Below, in pieces: positions 48,656 through 56,293 of a stretch of DNA of 64,000 bases (positions are counted from its first letter, which is position 1; each line of letters starts with the position of its first letter). Location: NCBI RefSeq assembly GCF_000340965.1, contig NZ_ANAY01000023.1, positions 1 to 64,000 of the forward strand, written 5' to 3'. This DNA comes from Nocardiopsis kunsanensis DSM 44524. Lineage in GTDB: Bacteria > Actinomycetota > Actinomycetes > Streptosporangiales > Streptosporangiaceae. The notes beneath the pieces are model-generated. The model ran no database searches, was not told the DNA's origin, and was given only the letters and a program-made list of their open reading frames with translations. Made by a program: the position numbers and the translations under genes.

Positions 48656-48669
48656 TGTAGTTTGTCGAT

Positions 48670-49425
48670 ATGCATCGCAAGCCGAGCGATATCATCGCCG
48701 ACCAGATCCGGAAGCGCCGGGGTCAGCTTGGCCTGAACCGAGAGCAACTCGCCCAGGAGTGCGCCAAGCTGGGCGCCCCCGAACTGACCTACGCCGCCCT
48801 CACCAACATCGAAACCGGCCGGCGAACCAAGGAAGGGCAGCGGCGCCGAGATGTCACTGTCGAAGAACTTCTAGTGCTGGCTCACGTTCTCGCGACCCCC
48901 CCGCTGCTGCTCCTATTCCCCCTGGGAACAGAGGACGAGGTCCTACTCCCGCCGAACTGGCGCGGGCGGCATCCCCATGCGGCATGGAAATGGGCCGTAG
49001 GAGAGGACGAACCGGGGTTCACCGGAGAGGACGGGCGTCCCTACGCCGACTTCTCAGAGATCGGAGAAACCCGACAGTGGCGCCAAGAGGTGTGGGAACG
49101 AGCTGCTCTACCCGCCAAGCTCTACAACGGCCTACAGCCTGCCCAAGACCGGTTCAGGCGCGAAGCCAACCGGTACCTCCACAGCGAAGCCGCATACGGC
49201 GCGGATTCGCCGGCCGCCAAGACGTCATGGGAGGCACGGCAGTCCGCTTTGCAGGAGTTCGCGCGGGCGTTGAACGACCTGATCAGCGCCGGTTTCAAGC
49301 CACCTGCGTACACCGAGGATTGGCACAACGAACTGATCTCCACAGGGCTCATCGCGCGCCCCGACGCCCTTCCCGTGTTCCGTCCCGGGGAGAGCACCCC
49401 GAAGGAAGCTGGTGATGAACAGTGA
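48670..49425 (+). CDS. XRE-family repressor coupled to the integrase
   Basis: A 251-residue protein. The HTH lies at residues 8-70: IIADQIRKRRGQLGLNREQLAQECAKLGAPELTYAALTNIETGRR. The rest is helical with Trp- and Glu-rich segments (WRGRHPHAAWKWAVGEDE, AADFSEIGETRQWRQEVWER-like) and no known fold was recognised. Its stop overlaps the integrase start (GTGA at 49422-49425), so the two are translated together. The position, divergent from xis, fits the Stl- or CI-like master repressor of an integrative element. Confidence 0.85.
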   Translation: MHRKPSDIIADQIRKRRGQLGLNREQLAQECAKLGAPELTYAALTNIETGRRTKEGQRRRDVTVEELLVLAHVLATPPLLLLFPLGTEDEVLLPPNWRGRHPHAAWKWAVGEDEPGFTGEDGRPYADFSEIGETRQWRQEVWERAALPAKLYNGLQPAQDRFRREANRYLHSEAAYGADSPAAKTSWEARQSALQEFARALNDLISAGFKPPAYTEDWHNELISTGLIARPDALPVFRPGESTPKEAGDEQ

Positions 49426-50999
49426 AGGGCTCGACGTACAAGCGGTGCAAGTGCCGTGACGACAACGGCAAGGAACTCGGCCAGTCCTGCCCGAAGATCC
49501 GCAGGAAGAACGGCACATGGAACCCTCGACACGGCGCCTGGTACTTCCGACTTGAGACCGAGGCCGGTAAGAACGCCAAGCGCCGCACCGTCCGCCGTGG
49601 CGGCTTCAACAGCCAGGACGACGCACAGCGCGCCCTCGACGAAGCCAAGGTCAAGCACGGCCACGGCCAGGACGTGACGGCGAAGCTGCTGTTCGGCACG
49701 TTCTTCGACGGATGGCTCAATGGGAACAAGAAGCTCACCGAGTCGACCCGTATCGCCTACGCCTCACACGGCCGGCTCTACCTGAAACCCCACCTGGGAC
49801 ACGTCGAGCTCGACCGGCTCAGGGTCGGGCACGTGTCCGCCATGTTCGACGCCATCGAGGCCGACAACGACCGGGTACGCGCGGCCCAGGCATCCCCCGA
49901 CCCGCAGGTGCGGGCGTCGGTGAAGGGCCACCGGATCACCGGGCCAGCCACACAGCAGCGCATTCGCGCGACCTTGAGATCATGCCTCACCGCGGCGTTG
50001 AAGCAGCAACTCGTGTCGGTGAACGTGGCGACCCTGGTGGACCTGGAAACCGGCAAGCGGCCCAAGCCCGTGCTGTGGTCGCCGGAACGTACCGAGCTGT
50101 GGCAAGCCGAGTACGAGGCCGCCCTCGACCAGGCCCGCAACCGGCCGTGGGGGAAGAACGTCGTCGGGTTCAAGCTGTGGGAGAGCATGGAACGCCCCTC
50201 TCCCGTGATGGTGTACACCCCGGATCAGACGGGCGTATTCCTCGACCACGCGGCGGACCACCACCGGCTCTACGCGGCCTTCCACGTGGTCGCTTTCCAG
50301 GGCCTTCGGCGTGGTGAGGCGTGCGGGCTCCGGTGGGCGGACGTCGACCTCACCGCAGGCACCCTCACCGTGCGCAAGCAGCGTCGGCAACTCGGTTGGG
50401 AGGTCGATGAGGCCGACACCAAGACCGAAGGCAGCGAGGGAACGGTCCACCTCGACACGGCCACGGTCGAGGTGTTGAAGGCACACCGCGCCAGGCAGAA
50501 CGAGGAGCGGTTGGCGTGGGGTGAGGCGTGGGAGGGAGACGGTCACGTCTTCGCCCAGGAGAACGGGGCACCGCTGCATCCGGCGACGCTCACCGGGGAG
50601 TTCCAGCGGGCAACCTTCGATGCGGGGCTGCCCCCGATCAGGCTGCACGACCTTCGGCATGGAGCGGCGACCATCGCCCTGGCGGGGGGCGTCGACATGA
50701 AGGTGGTCCAGGCGATGCTTCGCCACTCCTCGATCGCTATCACGGCGGACACGTACACGTCCGTGGTGCCGGAGGTGGCCAAGCGCGCGGCCGAAGCGTC
50801 GGCCGCTGTGGTGCCCCGTCGGCGCGCGGTGGGGGACACTGCCCGCACCCTCGGGCTCCCTACGGGCTCCCAAACCCCCGGGAACGACGAAGGGCGTTCC
50901 TTGCAGAAGAGGAACGCCCAGGTGAAAAGTGGTAGGGCCCCGGGGGATCGAACCCCGAACCCGCGGATTAAAAGTCCGCTGCTCTGCCGATTGAGCTAA
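49422..50999 (+). CDS. int: Tyrosine recombinase (integrase), reading into the tRNA gene
   Basis: A 525-residue actinomycete-type integrase. The N-terminal arm-binding part includes the Cys-rich YKRCKCRDDNGKELGQSCPKIRRKNG and GAWYFRLETEAG; a core-binding SAM-like domain follows (about 85-190). The catalytic domain shows Arg in FQGLRRGEACGLRW, HxxR as LHDLRHGAATIAL and the Tyr in SSIAITADTYTSVV. The GTG start at 49422 overlaps the upstream stop. The last codons lie inside the 48-base attachment repeat and the tRNA, so the C-terminal residues after KSP depend on what flanks the site. Confidence 0.93.
   Translation: MKGSTYKRCKCRDDNGKELGQSCPKIRRKNGTWNPRHGAWYFRLETEAGKNAKRRTVRRGGFNSQDDAQRALDEAKVKHGHGQDVTAKLLFGTFFDGWLNGNKKLTESTRIAYASHGRLYLKPHLGHVELDRLRVGHVSAMFDAIEADNDRVRAAQASPDPQVRASVKGHRITGPATQQRIRATLRSCLTAALKQQLVSVNVATLVDLETGKRPKPVLWSPERTELWQAEYEAALDQARNRPWGKNVVGFKLWESMERPSPVMVYTPDQTGVFLDHAADHHRLYAAFHVVAFQGLRRGEACGLRWADVDLTAGTLTVRKQRRQLGWEVDEADTKTEGSEGTVHLDTATVEVLKAHRARQNEERLAWGEAWEGDGHVFAQENGAPLHPATLTGEFQRATFDAGLPPIRLHDLRHGAATIALAGGVDMKVVQAMLRHSSIAITADTYTSVVPEVAKRAAEASAAVVPRRRAVGDTARTLGLPTGSQTPGNDEGRSLQKRNAQVKSGRAPGDRTPNPRIKSPLLCRLS
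50892..50919. terminator. Hairpin next to tRNA-Lys, element side
   Basis: GGGCGTTCCT (50892-50901) and AGGAACGCCC (50910-50919) form a 10-base stem with an 8-base loop just downstream of the tRNA on the minus strand. It could terminate the tRNA now that the original terminator is 11 kb away; it lies within the integrase coding sequence. Confidence 0.55.
50930..50977 (-). repeat. Right attachment repeat (att), inside tRNA-Lys
   Basis: Perfect copy of 39695-39742; here it is part of the intact tRNA-Lys gene and of the integrase 3' end. The crossover lies within these 48 bases. Confidence 0.93.
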
Positions 51000-51005
51000 G
51001 GCCCC
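50930..51005 (-). tRNA. tRNA-Lys (anticodon TTT), CCA encoded
   Basis: A 73-base tRNA body (50933-51005) plus encoded CCA (50930-50932), read on the minus strand. The acceptor GGGGCCT pairs with GGGCCCT, the anticodon loop is CTTTTAA and the T loop TTCGATC. Its 3' half is supplied by the integrated element and retains all pairings. Confidence 0.95.
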
Positions 51006-51115
51006 GTGCCCACGACCCACGTCGAACAACGACGTCGTGCGTCGGCCGGGACAACTCTACCCCAGCGTCGCACCGGCTGTTGAGCCGCAGATCGCCGGGC
51101 GGGGCAATTCGGGGC

Positions 51116-52186
51116 TCACTTCCCGTCCTCGTGTGCCAGTGCGTCGGTGATCGCGGCGACCGCGCCCTTGGCCGTGCGTCCGGCGCCGATGAGGGTCGCC
51201 GAAGCGAAACCCGTCCAGTCCCCGTACCCGACCAGGGACAATCGCGGCTCGGCCACCGAACGGTTGCCCTCCACCGGCACCCGCCCGTGTTCGTCGACCA
51301 CACCCAGCGGGGCCAGATGGTCGAGTGCAGGACGGAAGCCCGTGCACCACAGGATCGCGTCACATTCCAGTGAACTCCCGTCTGCCCACGCGACACCATC
51401 GGGGGTGAGGCGCTCGAACATCGGATCGGCCTTGAGCACCCCCCGATCGCGTGCCTCCCGCACACTCGGCACCATGACGATGTCGCCGAGGTCGCCCAGC
51501 CCGGGGCCGCCCTCGCCCCGTCCGCGCCGGGTCGCCAGGTCGAACAGGGCCCGGGCGTCGACGTCGTCGGGCATGAACCGGGGCGGACGTGAGGCGACCC
51601 ACGTCGTGTCGGCGACCAGGGAGATTTCGGCGATGATCTGTGCTGCGGAGTTGCCGCCGCCGACCACCACGACCCGCTTTCCCGTGAACTCGCCCGGGTT
51701 GCGGTAGTCGACGGTGTGCAGCTGCCGTCCCGTGAACACCTCGCGTCCGGGAAGGTCCGGAAGGTGCGGTGCGGCCCAGCTCCCGGTCGTGCTCACCACA
51801 TGGCGGGCCCGCCAGGCGCCGCGGTCGGTGGCCACCCGCAGGCGTGTCCCGTCGGTCTCCCGCTCGACCCGTTCCACCCGGACCGGTCGCTGCACCGGTA
51901 ACCCGTACCGGCGCTCGTACTCGGTCAGGTACCAGGTCACGTGCTGCGCGCTGGGATACTCGTGGCCCTCCTCCGCGGGCATCCACCATCCGGGGAGCAT
52001 GCTGTGGCCGGCGGGGGAGAACAGGCGGAGGGAGTCCCAGTACTCGGTCCAGGCGCCGCCCGGCCGGTCGCGATCGTCCAGGATCACGAAGTCGACGCCG
52101 GCACGCCGCAGGAAGTACCCGGTGGCCAGCCCGGCCTGGCCGCCGCCCACGACCGCGACGCCGACGTCGCGCTCTCCGTCGTCCAT
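51116..52186 (-). CDS. Flavin-containing monooxygenase-like oxidoreductase (copy 2)
   Basis: A 356-residue paralogue of the protein at 35853-36923: FAD motif VAVVGGGQAGLATGYFLRRAG, NADP motif VVVVGGGNSAAQIIAEIS and DAILWCTGFRPALDHLAP. The stretch PGGAWTEYWDSLRLFSPAGHSMLPGWWMPA corresponds to the region duplicated in copy 1. ATG at 52186 with AAGGGGA upstream. It lies just past the tRNA on the host side, so the two paralogues flank the integrative element. Predicted NAD(P)H-dependent oxidoreductase, substrate unknown. Confidence 0.86.
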   Translation of the reverse strand: MDDGERDVGVAVVGGGQAGLATGYFLRRAGVDFVILDDRDRPGGAWTEYWDSLRLFSPAGHSMLPGWWMPAEEGHEYPSAQHVTWYLTEYERRYGLPVQRPVRVERVERETDGTRLRVATDRGAWRARHVVSTTGSWAAPHLPDLPGREVFTGRQLHTVDYRNPGEFTGKRVVVVGGGNSAAQIIAEISLVADTTWVASRPPRFMPDDVDARALFDLATRRGRGEGGPGLGDLGDIVMVPSVREARDRGVLKADPMFERLTPDGVAWADGSSLECDAILWCTGFRPALDHLAPLGVVDEHGRVPVEGNRSVAEPRLSLVGYGDWTGFASATLIGAGRTAKGAVAAITDALAHEDGK

Positions 52187-52267
52187 GTGTCCCCTTCCCC
52201 GCTCCGGTCCGCTCTTTCGTCCAACACCGGGCCCGCTCGGGCCCATCCCGCGCGGACGGGTCCCGCT

Positions 52268-52747
52268 TCATCCGGCCGGAGTGCCGGCATCGATGCTGCA
52301 CGCGGCAGCCGTGCGCAGCCGGGAGCGCAGCGCCAGGGCAAGGAGCGCGAGGCCGGCGACGGCGAGCAGCGGCTGCGCGGGTGCGAACCAGTTCAGCGCC
52401 CCGGAGGTGCCCAGGGCCGTGATCACGAGAACGTTGCAGGTGGGGCAGCCGATCGCGAACCAGGCGAGCAGGCCCCCGGCCAGGCCCCGGCGCGGCGTCG
52501 AACGGTCCTCGTCCTCCTCCGTGCCCTCCGGGGCCCGGCCGCCGTGGGGACGCGTGTAGGTGGCCAGCAGCAGACCGCAGAGGACGGCGGTGGCCACCCA
52601 CACCGGGTAGGCCCACCAGGCCGCCTCGATCTCCCGGGCGAACAGGTCGTTGGGCAGCAGCACCGACGGGATCCCCAGCAGGACCAGGGTTCCCGCAGTC
52701 CCCAGTGCGGCGGCCGTCCACTGCCGTACCGTCCACAGTCGCATCAT
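52268..52747 (-). CDS. Membrane protein with a conserved CPTC motif
   Basis: A 159-residue integral membrane protein with four helices (about 7-27, 40-60, 90-110 and 118-140). The third helix holds WFAIGCPTCNVLVITALGTSGALNWFAPAQPLL, with a CxxC in the membrane. Proteins like this occur beside DsbA-like thioredoxins and CcdA in actinobacteria and could be a redox partner, but the function is not established. Divergent from the thioredoxin gene; the shared gap holds two palindromes. Start is the ATG at 52747; 52744 is also possible. Confidence 0.7.
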   Translation of the reverse strand: MMRLWTVRQWTAAALGTAGTLVLLGIPSVLLPNDLFAREIEAAWWAYPVWVATAVLCGLLLATYTRPHGGRAPEGTEEDEDRSTPRRGLAGGLLAWFAIGCPTCNVLVITALGTSGALNWFAPAQPLLAVAGLALLALALRSRLRTAAACSIDAGTPAG

Positions 52748-52841
52748 CGCCCGGCCCTCTCCCTCGTTCTTCCGCGCGTCCACAGGATGCAGGAACGGAC
52801 CGAGTTCGGCCGGTGCGTCCCGGTGTCCGACGCGCCTTTCT

Positions 52842-52878
52842 TCTATGTAGCATAGAGGTGATTCTATGGAGGATAGAA
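52842..52878. promoter_or_regulatory. Two phased palindromes, candidate operator
   Basis: TCTATG (52842-52847) with CATAGA (52851-52856), and TTCTAT (52862-52867) with ATAGAA (52873-52878), are perfect inverted repeats sharing the TCTAT half-site. Their centres are 21 bases apart, two helical turns, in the gap between the divergent CPTC and DsbA genes. Confidence 0.6.
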
Positions 52879-52913
52879 GAACCCTCCGGGGTCCGTAACG
52901 GAAGGTCCGGCAC

Positions 52914-53678
52914 ATGCCGCAGCAGAAGAAGCAGGACGGGACACCGAGCTCCGGGGCGTTGTGGCCGCTCCTGGCGAGTGCGGTCCTCGTCCTGGTGGTG
53001 GTCATCGGCCTGGCCGCATGGGCCGCCGACCGCGAGGACACCTCCGGGGACGGCACGGCCGCCGCCCCCTCGGCCGAGGGCCAACAGACCGATGAGGCCT
53101 ACGAGGAGGCCCGCGCCTTCGGCGAGACGCTCGCCCGCCGCGACGGCGAGGACCCGGCCGCCCTCGGGGACGAGGACGCCCCCATCGTCCTCATCGGCTA
53201 CTCCGACTACCAGTGCCCGTACTGCGCACGCTGGGTCGAGGAGGTCCAACCCGAACTCGTCGAACGCTACGTCGAACCCGGCGACCTGCGCATCGAATGG
53301 CGCGAGTTCCCGTACATGGGCGAGACCTCCCACATGCTCGCCGTCGGCGCCCACGCCGCCGGCGCCCAGGGCGGCTACTGGGACTACCACGACGCCGTCT
53401 ACGGAGACCAGGACACCTTCAAGGACCAGGACCCCGGGACACTCGCCGAGCAGCTCCCCGAGGTCGCCGAGGAGCAGGGCCTGGACCCGGAACGCTTCGC
53501 CGAGGACCTGGCCGACGACGACCTGAGCGCCGCGGTCGACGAGGACTTCGCCGAGGGGCAGCGGATCGGCGTCAGCGGCACCCCGGCGTTCGTCATCAAC
53601 GGCACGCCCGTCTTCGGCGCCCAGCCCCTCGACGTATTCACGGGCGCGATCGACACTGCCCTGGAGAAGGAGGGCTGA
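52914..53678 (+). CDS. DsbA-like membrane-anchored thioredoxin
   Basis: A 254-residue protein with one N-terminal membrane anchor (residues 17-38) and an extracytoplasmic thioredoxin-fold domain. The active site is CPYC (Cys 101 and 104, YSDYQCPYCARWVEEVQPEL); the cis-Pro loop is VSGTPAFVINGTPVFG. The helical insert (about 150-220) is very acidic. It should catalyse or isomerise disulfides in exported proteins. The next gene, CcdA, starts 3 bases past its stop, so they are co-transcribed and CcdA may keep it reduced. Confidence 0.9.
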   Translation: MPQQKKQDGTPSSGALWPLLASAVLVLVVVIGLAAWAADREDTSGDGTAAAPSAEGQQTDEAYEEARAFGETLARRDGEDPAALGDEDAPIVLIGYSDYQCPYCARWVEEVQPELVERYVEPGDLRIEWREFPYMGETSHMLAVGAHAAGAQGGYWDYHDAVYGDQDTFKDQDPGTLAEQLPEVAEEQGLDPERFAEDLADDDLSAAVDEDFAEGQRIGVSGTPAFVINGTPVFGAQPLDVFTGAIDTALEKEG

Positions 53679-53681
53679 CCC

Positions 53682-54548
53682 GTGGACGTCGGATACCTCG
53701 CTGCACTGCTCGGTGGCCTGCTCGCACTGCTCAGCCCGTGCAGCGCGCTCCTGCTGCCCTCCTTCTTCGCCTACGCCTTCCGGGACACGGCCGGCCTGTC
53801 CACCCGCACCGCCGTGTTCTACGCGGGCATGTGCGCGACCCTGGTGCCCCTGGGTGCGGGATCGGCGATGGTGAGCGGTTTCTTCAACGCCAACCGCGAT
53901 CTCCTCATCACCGTCGCCGGGTGGCTCGTCATCCTCTTCGGGCTCGCGCAGATCATCGGCCTGGGCGTGAACATCGGACCGCTCACCCGCCTCCAAGGGC
54001 GTCTGGCAGGACGTACCGGGCCCCTGCCCGTGTTCGGCCTCGGCGCGGTCTACGGGCTCGCCGGATTCTGCTCCGGACCCATCCTGGGTGCGGTCCTCAC
54101 CGTCGCGGCGACCGGCGGAACGGTCCGCGGCGGACTCCTGCTGGCCTGTTACGCCCTGGGCATGGCCCTGCCACTGTTCGTCCTGGCGCTGTTCTGGGAC
54201 CGTTTCGACCTGGGACGGCGCACGTGGCTGCGGGGCCGGTCCTTCACCGTCGGACCGCTGAACCTGCACACGACGTCCCTGATCTCAGGGTTGTTGTTCA
54301 TCGGCATCGGTGTGCTGTTCCTGCTCTACGACGGAACCGCGTCCCTGCCCACCCTCGTCGGGCCCGCGGAGGAGATCGCCCACCAGCTCCAGCTCCAGAT
54401 CTCCCGGCTCGGCGGCGCGGCCGACCTCCTGCTCGTCGCTGCGGCCGCACTGGTGCTCCTCGGCGTGGGCCTGTACCGGCTGCGCAGGGACCGACGGTCC
54501 TCCGCAGAGGAAACACCCGCGGAAGAACAGGAGGACCGGACCCCGTGA
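53682..54548 (+). CDS. ccdA: CcdA-family transmembrane electron carrier
   Basis: A 288-residue, six- to seven-helix protein. The redox Cys pair is in GLLALLSPCSALLLPSFFAYAF (first) and GLAGFCSGPILGAVLT (second), the CcdA/DsbD-beta pattern, including Pro-Cys near residue 20. It transfers reducing equivalents from cytoplasmic thioredoxin to the outside. GTG start at 53682. The C-terminal about 60 residues extend past the last helix and are Glu-rich. Coupled to the lipoprotein gene by GTGA. Confidence 0.9.
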   Translation: MDVGYLAALLGGLLALLSPCSALLLPSFFAYAFRDTAGLSTRTAVFYAGMCATLVPLGAGSAMVSGFFNANRDLLITVAGWLVILFGLAQIIGLGVNIGPLTRLQGRLAGRTGPLPVFGLGAVYGLAGFCSGPILGAVLTVAATGGTVRGGLLLACYALGMALPLFVLALFWDRFDLGRRTWLRGRSFTVGPLNLHTTSLISGLLFIGIGVLFLLYDGTASLPTLVGPAEEIAHQLQLQISRLGGAADLLLVAAAALVLLGVGLYRLRRDRRSSAEETPAEEQEDRTP

Positions 54549-55792
54549 CCGCGCACGCACGCCCCGGCCGCCGCCTCGGAGCGCTGGCCGCCGGTGCGGT
54601 CCTCGTCCAGGTCCTGGCGGCCTGCACCTCCCGGGAACTGACCGCACCCGAGGACGCCGAACCGCGCGACGACCCGCCGGTGCAGGCCACGGCCGCGCCG
54701 GAGGCCGAGCCTGCACCCACCTTGGCCGGTGCTCCCCGGTGGGCGGCCCCGTACTCCTCGCCCCCGCGACCGGCCGGGGACGGGTTCGTCGGCATCGCCA
54801 TGTCCGAAGGGGGCGACCTCACCTTCCTGGGCGTGGACGCCGAGGGCAGGACCCGGTGGTCCACCCCCCGCAACCCGAGTTGTACGGCGTTCGCCGTGAC
54901 CGAGGACGAGAGCGGGCAGGACCTCGTGGTGCTCCTGGACAGCGACGCCGATCCGGCGAGCGGTCTCCTGGCGACCAGGACCACGGCCGCCGCCTACGAC
55001 CCCCACGACGGGTCACTCGTGTGGGGCCCCACCGACGTTCCGGGCACGCTGGTCGGCCCCGGACTGCTCCTGGCCGCGATCGAGGGCTCGGTGATGAGCA
55101 GCTCCAGCGGGCCCAAGGTGGCGCTGGACCCGGAGACCGGGGCGGTCAGTGCCGACGAGGAGGAGGACGGCACGGAACTCCTGCACGAGTACCAGGGGAC
55201 CCTGCTCGTGAGGGAAGGCGGCGAGTTGCGGGCCTCGGAGTCCGGGAGCGGCGACGTGCTCTGGACCTCCGGCGAACTCGACCCGCCCGAACACACGGGG
55301 TCCGGGCCGGACGCGGTCGCCCCCGGCCCCGCTCCGGAGAACGGCTACGCGGCATCGGTGGCCCTGTCCTGGGAGGACCCCGACGGGGAACCGGTCGCCC
55401 ACACCGTCCACGACCTGCGCACGGGGGAGCGGCTCGTCTCCTTCCACGGCCGGGAAGAACCACGCGTCGTCGGGAACAAGGAGGACCTCACCGTGGTCAG
55501 CGGCCCGCATCCGGACGGCGGGCAGCTCCTCGTCGGGCTGCGCGGTTCCCCGGCAGAAGAGCTGTGGCGGACCCGTCTCCCGGACGGACCCCGGCTCGAC
55601 GCGGTAGTCGGCGACCACGTGCACCTCACCGACGGAGACCTCACCCGGCTGGTGGAGGTGCGCTCGGGCGAGACCGTGGGAGAAGGGCCCTGGGCGGTCC
55701 CCGTGGCCGCCGCCGCGGACGGTACGGCCCTGGTCCCGGTCGGATCGGAAGGGCTCGGTGACGCCTTCGCCGCTTTCGCCCCCGCACCGTGA
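54545..55792 (+). CDS. Beta-propeller (PQQ-like) lipoprotein
   Basis: A 415-residue exported lipoprotein; the signal peptide ends in VLVQVLAAC (Cys about 27). The mature part is an acidic PQQ/WD-like beta-propeller with repeats such as GRTRWSTPRNPSCTAF, DGSLVWGPTDVPG, SGDVLWTSGELD and AEELWRTRLPDGP, each with the W-x-T or L-W strand end. Thr/Pro/Glu-rich linker at 30-65. It starts at a GTG overlapping the ccdA stop. It may present or bind a partner of the disulfide module; no enzymatic residues are evident. Confidence 0.78.
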   Translation: MTAHARPGRRLGALAAGAVLVQVLAACTSRELTAPEDAEPRDDPPVQATAAPEAEPAPTLAGAPRWAAPYSSPPRPAGDGFVGIAMSEGGDLTFLGVDAEGRTRWSTPRNPSCTAFAVTEDESGQDLVVLLDSDADPASGLLATRTTAAAYDPHDGSLVWGPTDVPGTLVGPGLLLAAIEGSVMSSSSGPKVALDPETGAVSADEEEDGTELLHEYQGTLLVREGGELRASESGSGDVLWTSGELDPPEHTGSGPDAVAPGPAPENGYAASVALSWEDPDGEPVAHTVHDLRTGERLVSFHGREEPRVVGNKEDLTVVSGPHPDGGQLLVGLRGSPAEELWRTRLPDGPRLDAVVGDHVHLTDGDLTRLVEVRSGETVGEGPWAVPVAAAADGTALVPVGSEGLGDAFAAFAPAP

Positions 55793-55915
55793 ACCGGCCC
55801 GGGGGCGGACGGACCGGCTCCCCGGACAGAGGCGGGCAGGGCTCCTCGGACGGAGGAGGGTGGAACGGGATCATTAGTCTGGGACCGGACGACGGTGCAC
55901 GAGGGTGTGGGGACG

Positions 55916-56293
55916 ATGGACGAATCGCTGCCGGGACTGGGGCCGCTGGAGTCGGCTGTCCTCGACGTCATGTGGGGCGCCGGCGAGCCGGTGAGCGTCC
56001 GTTCGGTCGTGGACTCGCTCCCGGGACGCACCCCCGCCTACACCACCATCTCCACGGTCCTGGAGAACCTGCGCCGCAAGGAATGGGTGGAGCGCCACCG
56101 GGTGGGCCGACTGTGGTTCTACCGCCCCGTGCGCGACCGCCCCACCTACGCCGCCCAGCGCATGTCCGGTGTGCTGGCCGAGAGCGGCGACCCCCGCGCC
56201 ACCCTCCTGAGGTTCGTCGACGACATGCCGCCCGACCAGGTCGAGGTCCTGCGCGATCTGCTCTCGGACGTGCCGCGCGAGGAGGAAGCATGA
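55916..56293 (+). CDS. BlaI/MecI/CopY-family repressor
   Basis: A 125-residue winged-helix repressor. LGPLESAVLDVMWGAGEPVSVRSVVDSLPG, AYTTISTVLENLRRKEWVERHRVGRLWFYRP is the Penicillinase_R domain. The ATG at 55916 is preferred over an upstream frame extension because it follows a GGGG-rich SD and the family begins at LxPLE. Its stop overlaps the peptidase start (ATGA). The pair forms a BlaR1/BlaI-type two-component proteolytic switch; binding sites are unknown, but the two phased palindromes upstream of dsbA are a candidate. Confidence 0.9.
   Translation: MDESLPGLGPLESAVLDVMWGAGEPVSVRSVVDSLPGRTPAYTTISTVLENLRRKEWVERHRVGRLWFYRPVRDRPTYAAQRMSGVLAESGDPRATLLRFVDDMPPDQVEVLRDLLSDVPREEEA

Larger units (their letters stand above)
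39695..50977. mobile_element. 11.2-kb integrative element in tRNA-Lys
   Basis: The element lies between perfect 48-base direct repeats (39695-39742 and 50930-50977); one copy plus the interior is 11,235 bp. The right copy belongs to an intact tRNA-Lys(TTT), rebuilt by the element. An integrase gene borders the tRNA, as usual for tyrosine-recombinase elements. It carries an Xis-like protein, a CHC2/TOPRIM/AAA replication protein, two to three XRE/HTH regulators, a DUF2637 (Spd-type) protein and several small unknown genes. No FtsK/TraB-type translocase, relaxase, Rep-initiator of known AICE type, capsid or terminase gene is visible. It may be mobilised by a helper or move as a satellite-like element. 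Confidence 0.92.
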
